From NCBI GenBank assembly GCA_965216335.1, contig OZ244154.1, positions 1,054,001 through 1,118,000 on the forward strand: DNA of 64,000 nucleotides, written 5' to 3'. Shown piece after piece: positions 43,902-52,608 of this stretch (its first letter is position 1; each line of letters begins with the position of its first letter). The position numbers were made by a program, and so were the translations under genes. A model generated the notes under the pieces. That model was given only the letters and a program-made list of their open reading frames with translations, was not told the origin of the DNA and did not search any database. Source of the DNA: JAHEJE01 sp965216335 (lineage in GTDB: Bacteria > Pseudomonadota > Alphaproteobacteria > Rhizobiales > Aestuariivirgaceae).

Positions 43902-45886
43902 TGTTGAACTCCAGCAACAGAGAACTTTCCCATGTTCGTTTCCGCCACAGGGTATCGACGAGCCTTATCACAGTTCTGGCCATAATCGCCTTAGGTCTGC
44001 TGAGTGGACTTTTTCTGATCGGCTCACGATTGGCTAATGTGCAGAACGAAATCGGAGAGCTCAAAGACACCTCGCTGCCGCGCTTGGTCAAGTTGTCGCA
44101 ACTGAGCCAAGAAGCCTCCGCCAGCATCGCCATTGCGCCCGCGCTCAGCACAAATCCCAGCCGGTTTGAATTCGAAACGCTTCTGTCCCGGCTTAAGGAC
44201 AAAAAAGGGTCGCAGGAGCAGCTCTTAACGGAGCTACGCAAACTGATAAGCAATGAGGATGCCGCGAATGCCCTGGAACGCAACAGCAATCTGCTAGCGG
44301 AAAATCAAACTGCACTCACAACTGTTGTCCGCCAACAGATCGGTGTCCGGCGCCGGTTGGAAAGGCACATCGATGCCTTGAACAAGCTAACGCGCGATAT
44401 TCACAAGTTTTCCATGGGTGAGGGCGGACTTGATACATCAATGCAAAAAGCGCTTGTTGCCGTTCTCCGCACACAACGTGTCCTGCTTGACCGCAAGCGG
44501 GCGCGGTTTTCCAGAAACCGGCTCGAAATTGTTGCGGAAATGAAGGAGCTTGAAGGCCGGGCTAAGCAATTCAGTGCGCCGTTGGCAGAGGCGGACCGGC
44601 CAGCCGGACCCACGCCGCTGTCCAAGGTCGTTGAGTACTGGAAAGCGCAAGGCAGTAGACTGCTGGATGACAAAGAAACTGCCTTGGCGAACGAGTTCAA
44701 GATCAAGGCACTGGTTGAAGAGAACTCTCTCATAGCAAATCGCCTGCTCAGTAGCGCCAACACGGAGTTTGCCCGCGCGAACCAGGCATTGACCGAACAA
44801 ATTCAAGCGATTGCATCCGCAACGCGTTTCAACCTTGTTGCGATGATTTCAGTCGTCGGTGCTCTTTTTGCAGGTTCAATTGTTTTCTGGCTGATCCTTC
44901 AAGCGAGGGTTTTGCGACGCCTGGGTCGGATGCGTGATGGACTGCGGCGTTTCGCAGAGAGCCGTGATCGCGCAATTTCAGACAATCGACCAGACGAAAT
45001 TGGCGAAATCGCACAAGCGCTGAGCGTCTACATGGCAAAGATCGACGAACAGGAGGCTGCGCTATCCGAAAAGACCCAGGATCTGGAAAACCTTTCGGCC
45101 CGGCTGGCAAAGTACCTTTCACCACAAGTCTATGAGTCAATCTTTTCGGGTAAGCAGCAGGTGGCAGTTGCCAGCACCCGAAAGAAGTTGACGGTATTTT
45201 TTTCGGACATTGTCGGCTTCACCGAACTGGCCGACCAGTTGGAGTCCGAGGAACTCACGGCGCTTTTGAACGAGTATCTCACTGAGATGTCGCTGATCGC
45301 GCTCGACCATGGCGCCACGATCGATAAATTCGTCGGAGATTCCGTCATGGTTTTTTTTGGCGATCCGGAAACACGTGGTGTCAGAGAAGATGCATTGGCC
45401 TGCGTGAAAATGGCCATCGCGATGCGCGATCGCCTCGTCGGACTGAATGAAAGCTGGAGACAGTCAGGCATCAGCAAGAGAATGACATGCAGAATGGGTA
45501 TTCACACAGGCTATTGCACCGTGGGCAACTTCGGCAGTGAAGAAAGAATGGATTACACGATCATCGGCGGGACGGTGAACACGGCGTCACGGCTGGAATC
45601 GGCTGCCAACCCGGACCAGATCCTTATGTCCTATGAAACCTTCGCTCTTGTGAGTGAAACAATTGATTGTGAAGAACAGGGAAAAATCAACGTCAAGGGA
45701 ATTGCATATCCGGTCATCACTTACAGTGTCCTGAAACACCGGCAGCCTTCTAAAAAACAGGACTCCGTATACCGGGAATCTGTCAAGGGAATGAGCCTCG
45801 AGATCAATCGCGATTCCATGCGGCCAACTGAACGGAAAACTGCAATGGTAAAATTAGAACAGGCAATTGAGCATCTGAAGGGATAG
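43901..45886 (+). CDS. Membrane class III adenylate/guanylate cyclase with HAMP domain
   Basis: 661 residues from the ATG at 43901, which overlaps the preceding stop (TGATG). TM1 is at ~17-40; a ~265-residue, mostly helical periplasmic domain follows; TM2 is at ~310-333 (LVAMISVVGALFAGSIVFWL), then a HAMP linker and a coiled coil. The cyclase domain spans ~425-610, with metal-binding Asp436 (FFSDIVGF) and Asp480 (KFVGDSVMVFF) and the transition-state segment NTASRLESA. It makes cAMP (or cGMP) from ATP (or GTP). The coupled binding protein suggests ligand control in the periplasm, like TorT with the helical sensor domain of TorS. Confidence 0.88.
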   Translation: MLNSSNRELSHVRFRHRVSTSLITVLAIIALGLLSGLFLIGSRLANVQNEIGELKDTSLPRLVKLSQLSQEASASIAIAPALSTNPSRFEFETLLSRLKDKKGSQEQLLTELRKLISNEDAANALERNSNLLAENQTALTTVVRQQIGVRRRLERHIDALNKLTRDIHKFSMGEGGLDTSMQKALVAVLRTQRVLLDRKRARFSRNRLEIVAEMKELEGRAKQFSAPLAEADRPAGPTPLSKVVEYWKAQGSRLLDDKETALANEFKIKALVEENSLIANRLLSSANTEFARANQALTEQIQAIASATRFNLVAMISVVGALFAGSIVFWLILQARVLRRLGRMRDGLRRFAESRDRAISDNRPDEIGEIAQALSVYMAKIDEQEAALSEKTQDLENLSARLAKYLSPQVYESIFSGKQQVAVASTRKKLTVFFSDIVGFTELADQLESEELTALLNEYLTEMSLIALDHGATIDKFVGDSVMVFFGDPETRGVREDALACVKMAIAMRDRLVGLNESWRQSGISKRMTCRMGIHTGYCTVGNFGSEERMDYTIIGGTVNTASRLESAANPDQILMSYETFALVSETIDCEEQGKINVKGIAYPVITYSVLKHRQPSKKQDSVYRESVKGMSLEINRDSMRPTERKTAMVKLEQAIEHLKG

Positions 45887-45996
45887 CAATAGGAAGTCTC
45901 TTGAGGGTCATGAATGCCCTTCAGGGCGACGGCAGCTTTCGAAGGTGGAACGGTCATCCATCGGAGACAACCTGAAGACCGAGGATGGGCTCTAAT

Positions 45997-46110
45997 CCGC
46001 CACTGGCCCGAGGCTCGAGGAACCACTGCGGCCGGCACGGCATTCACCTGTAGCTGCTGAACACCTTCGTCTCGCCCGACCGCGTGAAGGTCACGACGTC
46101 ATAGGGATCC
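45997..46110 (-). repeat. Segment duplicated at 41753-41866
   Basis: The 3' end of the DUF411 gene and its downstream flank. It is repeated about 4.2 kb to the left in the same orientation with several substitutions, for example CACTGCGGCCGGCACGGC against CGCTGCGGTCGGCACGGC. Confidence 0.75.
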
Positions 46111-46487
46111 TTTTCGCCGTTCTCCATGCCCGGTGAGCCGGAGGGCATGCCGGGGACGGCCAGGCCGTCGACCTTGGGGCGTTCGGTCAACAGGCGCTCG
46201 ATGTCGGCGGCGGGGACGTGGCCCTCGATGGTGTAATCACCGACGCGCGCGGTGTGGCAGGACTGCAGGTCGCCCGGAACCCCGGCCAACTTCTTGACCG
46301 CATCGAGGTCCTCGACGTCTTTGACCTCTACCGTGTAGCCGGCCTGCTCCATGTGCTTCACCCAATGCCCGCAGCACCCGCACCATGGCGACTTCCACAC
46401 CGTCATTTTCGATACATCCTGAGCCGACGAAACACCCGGCGCAGCGATCGCCATTAGCAGTGCAGCAACAAGAGAGACAGCCTTCAT
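46044..46487 (-). CDS. DUF411 putative metal-binding periplasmic protein
   Basis: 147 residues from the ATG at 46487 (AAAGG seven bases upstream). A signal peptide ends near VSSAQ. The motif SPWCGCCGHWVKH holds the Cys residues typical of DUF411, thought to bind copper or other thiophilic metals; later CHTARVGDYTIEGHVPA is also typical. Often found with copper-resistance genes, but none is adjacent here. A partial duplicate lies at 41753-41866. Confidence 0.88.
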   Translation of the reverse strand: MKAVSLVAALLMAIAAPGVSSAQDVSKMTVWKSPWCGCCGHWVKHMEQAGYTVEVKDVEDLDAVKKLAGVPGDLQSCHTARVGDYTIEGHVPAADIERLLTERPKVDGLAVPGMPSGSPGMENGEKDPYDVVTFTRSGETKVFSSYR

Positions 46488-46668
46488 CGACTTACCTTTC
46501 AATCAATCGGCGGAACGGCCTGTTCGGCCGGCCGGTTCTGACAACATTAGGACTTCCCGCGGCTGGAAGGTCAACACGCAAAGCAGGCATTGAAAACCGG
46601 GCCGCAAGGCGTTGTGACCCATTCGGACATTTTCCGCTGTTCTGGCCGACTCTTTGGAAACAATGTGT

Positions 46669-46933
46669 TAGAGCACTTTCCGATCATATGGAATCGCTTG
46701 ACCGGGTTTCCGCGTCTGCTGGCTAGGCATGCTTGGCGCCGCGGCCTGGTTGGCCGCAAGCCGAGCATAACGCAGTCCGGGAGGCGCGGAAATCCGGCCT
46801 TCGGTGGGCCAAATTCGCCCATCTGGTGCGTTGTGGTGCTTGCCCGATGCACCGCATCGCGCTGCGCACCGCGCCTGCCATATGAACGAATTTGACTCCA
46901 TCAAGTGATCCCATATGATCGGAAAGTGCTCTA
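46669..46933. repeat. Palindromic mobile element, TAGAGCACTTTCC-type arms
   Basis: 265 bp with TA at both ends and ~33-bp inverted arms beginning TAGAGCACTTTCCGATCATA. It is in the opposite orientation to the copy at 22130 and close in sequence to it. It lies in the spacer between DUF411 and the CYTH-CHAD gene. Confidence 0.88.
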
Positions 46934-47041
46934 GGATCATCCTGGACGTGGGCAATCCGTGCGCTTGTCCGGTTCCCTCGACCTGGCACGTCGGGCGGGA
47001 ACAGTTGGTTGAAAGAGTGGGGACGAGTGAACCTCGCGATC

Positions 47042-48577
47042 ATGAGAGACGAACCGAAAGAGTTCGAACTGAAGTTTGAAGTTGCCGAAGACGCGCTGCC
47101 GGACGTTGCCGCGGCGAGCGAGCGCCTTGCGGCAGACGGGCCGGTCAGACAGCGCATCCTGTCGACCTACTTCGACACCGGCAAACACGCGCTGCGCCAT
47201 GCCGGCATCTCCCTTCGCGTCAGGCGGATCGGCGGCGGCTGGCGGCAGACGGTCAAGCTTGACACGGACGTGCATGGCGGGGTCTCGAACCCGACCGAGA
47301 TCGAAACCCCGGTGCCCGGCAAGAAGCCGCAACTCGACCTCATTGCCGACCGCAAAGTGCGCAAGAAGCTGCGCAAGCTGGTCGGCAAGAAGAAACTGAA
47401 ACCCCTCTTCCGCACCGATGTGCTGCGCACAACCCACCTGATCAAATCATCCGACAGCGAGGTGGAACTGGCGCTCGACGGCGGCTCCATCGAGGCCAAG
47501 AACGGCATGGCCGCGATATGCGAGGCCGAACTTGAACTGAAGCGCGGCGATGCCGTGGACCTGCTCGAGGTTGCCCAGCACCTGTTCAGCGACGTGCCGT
47601 TCGGCTTCGGCTCGCAGAGCAAGGCCAGCCGCGGCTATCAGCTGATTGCCTCAGGCGAGCCGGAACCTCTTGCACCGGTCAAGGCGAGCAAACCGTCAGT
47701 GCACCCGCGCGAGAACGTTTCGCAGGCCTTCGCACGCATCAGCCAGTCATCGGCGGACCAGGTCCTCAACAACTGGAAGGGCCTGCAGACCGGCGACGAC
47801 CCGGAATTCGCACATCAGATGCGCGTCGGCCTGCGCCGCCTGCGCACCGCCGTTCGCGTGTTCCGGGGCGCCATCGATACGCCGGAGCTGCGCACGCTGG
47901 TGCGCGATCTCGGGCTTCTCGGCCGGCGGGTGGGCAAACTGCGCGATGCCGATGTTCTGCTCGCCGACATCGCCCGGCCGGTGTTGAATTCGCCTGAGTC
48001 GCCCGGCGGAGCGCGCGAGCTGGAACGCTTCCTCGGCAAACACGGCGACGCCGTGCGAAAAAGCTTGCGCCGGGAGTTTCAGGAGACCGGCTGGAACGCG
48101 CTGTTGCTGCGGGTTTCCCTGTTGCCGCATGGCGCCGGTTGGGCCGGCAATGTCGATGCCGATGGCGAAATTGCCGACTACGCCCCCCTGGCGCTCGAGA
48201 AATGCTGGAAACCGGTGATCAAGCGGGCCAGCCGCCTGGACGACCTGGACACCGAAGAACGGCACTCCCTGCGCAAGAACCTCAAGACCTTGCGCTACAC
48301 GCTGGAATTCTTCGCCCCTGCCCTGCCGGCCGGCAAGGCTGAAAAGTTCGTCGAGCATCTCAAGGAGCTGCAGGACAGTTTCGGTTACCTCAACGACGTT
48401 GCCCTGGCCCAGACCCTGCCGGAGATCACCAAAGGCGCGACACAGAAGAGCCGGCGGCTCAGCCGCACCGTCAGCGACGTCCTCGACTGGCACAGCCAAC
48501 AGGCCGAAGACGCCTGGCGCAACACCCAACAGCAATGGCGTCAGCTTGAAGAACAGCCCAAGCCCTGGATCGGATGA
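47042..48577 (+). CDS. CYTH and CHAD domain protein (inorganic triphosphatase-like)
   Basis: 511 residues from the ATG at 47042. The CYTH domain (~1-205) opens with the ExExK motif Glu7-Phe-Glu9-Leu-Lys11 and has further charged strands (SLRVRRIGGGWRQTVK, EAELELKRG) that line the triphosphate tunnel. The CHAD domain (~230-500) is helical with conserved His/Arg (EFAHQMRVGLRRLRTAVRVF, RHSLRKNLKTLRYTLEF) and binds polyphosphate. Family members hydrolyse inorganic triphosphate. Monocistronic, with a palindromic element upstream. Confidence 0.9.
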   Translation: MRDEPKEFELKFEVAEDALPDVAAASERLAADGPVRQRILSTYFDTGKHALRHAGISLRVRRIGGGWRQTVKLDTDVHGGVSNPTEIETPVPGKKPQLDLIADRKVRKKLRKLVGKKKLKPLFRTDVLRTTHLIKSSDSEVELALDGGSIEAKNGMAAICEAELELKRGDAVDLLEVAQHLFSDVPFGFGSQSKASRGYQLIASGEPEPLAPVKASKPSVHPRENVSQAFARISQSSADQVLNNWKGLQTGDDPEFAHQMRVGLRRLRTAVRVFRGAIDTPELRTLVRDLGLLGRRVGKLRDADVLLADIARPVLNSPESPGGARELERFLGKHGDAVRKSLRREFQETGWNALLLRVSLLPHGAGWAGNVDADGEIADYAPLALEKCWKPVIKRASRLDDLDTEERHSLRKNLKTLRYTLEFFAPALPAGKAEKFVEHLKELQDSFGYLNDVALAQTLPEITKGATQKSRRLSRTVSDVLDWHSQQAEDAWRNTQQQWRQLEEQPKPWIG

Positions 48578-49077
48578 ACACGGGGTCAGGCGGGGCTTTC
48601 TGCCCCAAGGCCGACGAGTGGTACGAACGAAGCACCTGCAACCCATTGCATCACCCCGGCGAAGGCCGGGCCATCGCATATGGACTTGAACTTTGTCTTC
48701 TGCCGTCCTCGGGCTTGACCCACTGCTGTCCGGTTTAGCGTTGGGTGAAGGCACATTTCTTCCATTGCATCGGATAGTTGTATGCGCAGAAGAGAGCTCC
48801 GACATGATTCCGGGTTGGCTCTCGGACATTCCCTCCCCTAGAAAAGGGGAGGGTTAGGGTGGGGATTGATGGCGGTGCAAAAGATTGAAATCGTTGCCGA
48901 AGTGCACCGCCATCAACCCCCATCCCAACCTTCCCCCTTTCTGGGGAAAGGAGCAATCATCGCTTAACCGGACAGCAGTGGGTCAAGCCCGAGGACGGCA
49001 AGATTGTGCCGCCAATCGGACATTATCACACGATACTGGACAAACGAGCCAAGGAGGTTCATCTCAAATCCACACCA
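48578..49077. other. Intergenic region holding a large inverted repeat
   Basis: 500 bases without a gene. A REP-like motif (CACCCCGGCGAAGGCCGGG) lies at about 48650. The stretch 48702-48999 is a nested palindromic structure, listed separately. The rest, next to the convergent AhpD-like gene, shows nothing recognisable. Confidence 0.6.
48702..48999. repeat. 298-bp nested palindromic element
   Basis: Outer arms of 39 bp (GCCGTCCTCGGGCTTGACCC and onwards) match in inverted orientation at 48961-48999 with about one mismatch. Inside, GATTGATGGCGGTGCA pairs with TGCACCGCCATCAA, and 48831-48853 is a C-rich/G-rich hairpin (CCCTCCCCT / AGGGGAGGG). Unrelated to the TAGAGC family. A non-autonomous mobile element is likely. 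Confidence 0.75.
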
Positions 49078-49452
49078 TCACTTCGCGGGACTGAACACCT
49101 TTGCCCCGGCCGCTGCCAGCTCGTCGTAGGCGGCCAGTGCCTCGGCGCCGTAGATCATCGACGGACCGCCGCCCATGTAGATCGCAACGGATATTGTCTC
49201 CAGGACCTCCTGGCGCGTCGCGCCGTGGTGCAGCGCCGCCTTGGCGTGATACCCCAGACAGCCATCGCAGCGCGCCGCGATGCCGATGGCCAGGGCAATC
49301 AGTTCCTTGGTTTTCGGATCAAGCACCCCCGGGCTGATCGCTGCCCTGGCCAACGCACCAAATGCCTTGGCCGCATCCGGGCACCCTTTGCGGACCTCAG
49401 CCATTCGCTTGTCCGTTTGCTGCAGGAATTCGTGCCAATTTTCGACGGCCAT
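49078..49452 (-). CDS. AhpD/carboxymuconolactone decarboxylase-family protein
   Basis: 124 residues from the ATG at 49452 (GGAG six bases upstream). The CMD domain has ELIALAIGIAARCDGCLGYH, with the C-x-x-C-x(2)-H redox motif intact, followed by AALHHGATRQEVLETISVAI. Such proteins are small alkylhydroperoxidase-like reductases. It is divergent from the amidase gene, which starts 173 bases away. Confidence 0.88.
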   Translation of the reverse strand: MAVENWHEFLQQTDKRMAEVRKGCPDAAKAFGALARAAISPGVLDPKTKELIALAIGIAARCDGCLGYHAKAALHHGATRQEVLETISVAIYMGGGPSMIYGAEALAAYDELAAAGAKVFSPAK

Positions 49453-49624
49453 ACCAGTCTCCTTCACCCGGATTCGATCTCACCGGCAATAGCACCGGCA
49501 GACGATCGACCGGTTGATTCATGTCAATCGCGCAGCACGCCAAGGCCCGGAACCGGCTTGACCGCAAGCCCACGCCGCGACACACTTCCGGCCCTTCGAC
49601 GATTTGCAAAAAAGGTCCCGCAGC

Positions 49625-51046
49625 ATGACCGATCTCTGGCGCCTTGGCGCGGCTGAAACCGCTGATTTGGTCCGCACCCGGCAAGTGTCCGCCATGGACG
49701 TGGCAAAGAGTGTTTTGGCCCGGCTCGACGAGGTCAATCCGGCGATCAACGCGGTCGTCCAGCACATGCCCGAACAGGCCCTGGCAGCCGCCGAGGCCAT
49801 CGATCAGCGCATCGCCGGCGGCGAGGATGCCGGCCCCCTGGCCGGTGTGCCGGTGACCGTCAAGGTCAACGTCGACCAGGAGGGCTTTGCCACCACCAAC
49901 GGCCTGACCCTGCAAAAAGACCTGATCGCCGGCCAGGACAGCCCGGTCGTCGCCAACCTGCGCAAGGCCGGAGCGGTGATCGTCGGGCGCACCAACACCC
50001 CGGCCTTCAGCCTGCGCTGGTTCACCCGCAACACGCTGCACGGCCACACCCGCAACCCGCACAACCCCGGCATCACCCCGGGCGGCTCGTCCGGCGGCGC
50101 TGCGGCAGCCACCGCATCCGGCATCGGCGCCATCGGCCATGGCACCGACATCGCCGGCTCGATCCGCTATCCGGCCTACGCCTGCGGCATCCACGGCATC
50201 AGGCCGTCGCTCGGCCGTGTGCCGGCAGTCAACCTGAGCGCGCCGGACCGGCACATCGGTGCCCAGATCATGGCCGTTTCCGGCCCGCTGGCACGCACCA
50301 TGGCCGACATCCGCCTGGCCCTGGCCGCCTTGGCCGCAGAAGACCGGCGCGACCCCTGGTGGGTGCCGGCTCCGCTGACCCTGGCGCCGCAACGCCGCCG
50401 CGCCGCGCTGATCACGGCGCCGGGCGGCGTCAAGGTCAGCCGGGAGGTCGAGGACACACTGCGCCGGGCGGCACGCCTGCTCGAGGATGCCGGCTGGCAC
50501 ATCGAAGAACCCGCCGGCCCCGACTGGCGGACCGCCGCCCGCCTGCAGGCGACCCTGTGGCTCGCCGAGTTCCGCCGTGCAGCCGGGGAGGCCGTGGCGC
50601 GGGAGAACGATTCTGACGCCAGTTTCATCTATGCCCAGATGGAACGCCACTGCCCGCAGGCCGACCTGAACGGCTTCCTCGATGCACTGCAGGAACGCGC
50701 CGCGCTTGCCCGGCAGTGGTACATGTTCCTTGAAGACTATCCGCTGCTGATCTGCCCGGTTTCCGCCGAACCGCCCTTCCCCGACCTGCTCGATGTCGCG
50801 TCGCCGGACAGCTTCGACCGGGTGTTCGAGGCCCAGCTGCCGCAGATCGCCACCCCGTTTGTCGGCCTGCCCGGCCTGGCGGTCGCCATGGGCACCACCG
50901 GCGAAAACCTCCCCACCGGCGTCCAACTCGTCGCCAACCGTTTCCGCGAAGACACCCTGCTGGAAGCCGGCGCCGCCATCGAAGCCCAGATCGGTACGCC
51001 CGAACCGGTGAATCCGGTATCATGTCCGGCAAAGACGGAAGGTTAA
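49625..51046 (+). CDS. Amidase signature-family enzyme
   Basis: 473 residues from the ATG at 49625. The Ser-cisSer-Lys machinery is present: Lys in VPVTVKVNVD, the Gly/Ser-rich PGGSSGGAAAATASG, and the nucleophile region GHGTDIAGSIRYPA. These enzymes hydrolyse amides, or act in Glu-tRNA(Gln) amidation; the isolated position and short C-terminus favour a catabolic amidase. Substrate unknown. A small Cys-rich protein gene follows 43 bases downstream on the same strand. Confidence 0.88.
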   Translation: MTDLWRLGAAETADLVRTRQVSAMDVAKSVLARLDEVNPAINAVVQHMPEQALAAAEAIDQRIAGGEDAGPLAGVPVTVKVNVDQEGFATTNGLTLQKDLIAGQDSPVVANLRKAGAVIVGRTNTPAFSLRWFTRNTLHGHTRNPHNPGITPGGSSGGAAAATASGIGAIGHGTDIAGSIRYPAYACGIHGIRPSLGRVPAVNLSAPDRHIGAQIMAVSGPLARTMADIRLALAALAAEDRRDPWWVPAPLTLAPQRRRAALITAPGGVKVSREVEDTLRRAARLLEDAGWHIEEPAGPDWRTAARLQATLWLAEFRRAAGEAVARENDSDASFIYAQMERHCPQADLNGFLDALQERAALARQWYMFLEDYPLLICPVSAEPPFPDLLDVASPDSFDRVFEAQLPQIATPFVGLPGLAVAMGTTGENLPTGVQLVANRFREDTLLEAGAAIEAQIGTPEPVNPVSCPAKTEG

Positions 51047-51089
51047 CCCGCTTTCGGCAAAATGAGACATGCGCAACAAGGAGTCTGCC

Positions 51090-51338
51090 ATGTCGTCACA
51101 TTACATTCGTCCAACCTGCTCGCATTGCATGTATTGGAGCCATGAGGGCAGCAAAGAGGTCGCTACCGTCGGGCATTGCCACAGATACCCGCCAGGCATT
51201 CACGTCAATCCGCAGACCGGTACCGTCATCCAGAAGTTCCCGACCACCGAAAAGCACCACTGGTGCGGCGAATGGTCGGACGACGACCAGGTGCTGCAGG
51301 ACGCGGCCCGGCGTTCGGTACTTGGCGCCAGTACGTAG
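51090..51338 (+). CDS. Small Cys/His-rich protein, unknown function
   Basis: 82 residues from the ATG at 51090 (AAGGAG six bases upstream). Four Cys and several His are placed as CSHCMYW, VGHCHRYPPG and HHWCGEW, a pattern that suggests a single zinc or iron site. I do not recognise a named family. It lies just after the amidase gene and may share its transcript. Confidence 0.65.
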   Translation: MSSHYIRPTCSHCMYWSHEGSKEVATVGHCHRYPPGIHVNPQTGTVIQKFPTTEKHHWCGEWSDDDQVLQDAARRSVLGAST

Positions 51339-51355
51339 GCTCAACCACCAGCGTA

Positions 51356-51817
51356 TCAGTCGATTTGCAGAGTTCTCAAGTAGCCGACAAGGCCGTACAG
51401 GCGTTCCTCGGTGTGCTCGGTGGCCGTCCTGGCGTCCAGCCTGGAGGTCGAGTCGCCCAGCTCCTCGGACAGCATGAGCGCGCCCCAGACCGGCATTTCG
51501 CGCGTGCCGTGGGCGGTGGGCATGGCCAGTCCCTCGATCGCCTCGTACACCTGCTGATCCGGAAAGATACCGCCGGCACGTTCGGCAATCCGGGTGAGAT
51601 CGGGCAGAGGCGTTGACAGTTGAGCGGCCGCCGGCCCGCCGCCCTTGCCGTCAGCGCCATGACAGGCCGCACAGGCCTGGCCGAAAAACGCCGCAGCGCT
51701 TTCGGCTGTCCCGGCTTCACCGGCATGCGAGAGACCGGCAGGCCCGGCACAGCACAGAACCGACAACAACGCCGCGCGGCTTGCAGCAATAACGCTCGGC
51801 ACTGCACGTCTGCTCAT
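51356..51817 (-). CDS. Periplasmic c-type cytochrome
   Basis: 153 residues. A signal peptide (to about GLSHA) is followed by one haem-c motif CAACH within FFGQACAACHGADGKGGG and a candidate axial Met in REMPVWGALML. The pattern is that of small class I cytochromes similar to those in oxidase or dehydrogenase chains. It converges on the Cys-rich gene, with 17 bases between stops. Confidence 0.88.
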   Translation of the reverse strand: MSRRAVPSVIAASRAALLSVLCCAGPAGLSHAGEAGTAESAAAFFGQACAACHGADGKGGGPAAAQLSTPLPDLTRIAERAGGIFPDQQVYEAIEGLAMPTAHGTREMPVWGALMLSEELGDSTSRLDARTATEHTEERLYGLVGYLRTLQID

Positions 51818-51896
51818 GATCGGACTCCCTTGACCCCTGCCACCGGCAACGCCCGGCGAACGGCGCGGGCCTTGCGCCCATCAAGCCGGCCAGGGG

Positions 51897-52583
51897 TCAG
51901 TATAGCGTCTGCGTCTTGTGGGTGTGGTCGGCCACACCCCTGACCCCGGCAACGCCTTCCGCGGCGACACGCAAAGCCCGGCGCGCCTCTTCGGACTGTA
52001 CCTTACCCCAAAAATGCACGATACCATCATGCACCACCACATTGAGGTGCGGCAGGTCCGACCATTGCTGGCCGCGCAGAACGTCCAGGACCTGTTCGCG
52101 CAACGCCCGGTCACTGGTCGATGGCGCGGCATGCAGTCGTTCGTGCTGCGCGGCCAGGGCCTGCAGCAGGTTGGCCCGGCTGACGATACCGACAACCTCA
52201 CCGTCTGCCACAACCGGCACCCGCTTGATCCTGTTCTTCTCAAGCGTTTCGGCGATCTTGCCGATCGGCGTGTCATGGTCCACGGTCACCACGTCGGTTG
52301 TCATGATGTCGGCCGCCTTCATGCCATGCGTCTTGACGAAATCCTCGGCCAGCCCGACCCGCCCGCCGATGGCACTGAGCCACCATGACGAATAATCGCG
52401 CGCGCCGATTTCCGAACGCCGCATCAGATCGCCTTCCGAGACCAGGCCGACGAGCACCCCGTCCGCCGCGACCACCGGCAGCGCACTGATGTGTTTCTTG
52501 AGCATCATGTTGACGATGTCCAGCACAGGGCTGTCCGGCGACGCGGTGACCACCGGCGACGTCATGATATCCCGCGCGTGCAT
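51897..52583 (-). CDS. CBS-domain pair protein with C-terminal BON domain
   Basis: 228 residues. CBS 1 (MTSPVVTASPDSPVLDIVNM, then ALPVVAADGVLVGLVSEGDL) and CBS 2 (MTTDVVTVDHDTPIGKIAET, RVPVVADGEVVGIVSRANLL) form a nucleotide-sensing Bateman module. The BON domain at ~155-225 (LREQVLDVLRGQQ, VHDGIVHFWGKV) may bind phospholipids. Cytosolic; regulatory role assumed. It lies 25 bases downstream of the HemG-like gene and in line with the cytochrome gene. Confidence 0.9.
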   Translation of the reverse strand: MHARDIMTSPVVTASPDSPVLDIVNMMLKKHISALPVVAADGVLVGLVSEGDLMRRSEIGARDYSSWWLSAIGGRVGLAEDFVKTHGMKAADIMTTDVVTVDHDTPIGKIAETLEKNRIKRVPVVADGEVVGIVSRANLLQALAAQHERLHAAPSTSDRALREQVLDVLRGQQWSDLPHLNVVVHDGIVHFWGKVQSEEARRALRVAAEGVAGVRGVADHTHKTQTLY

Positions 52584-52608
52584 TGTGACCTGCCTCCGAT
52601 ATCAACCG

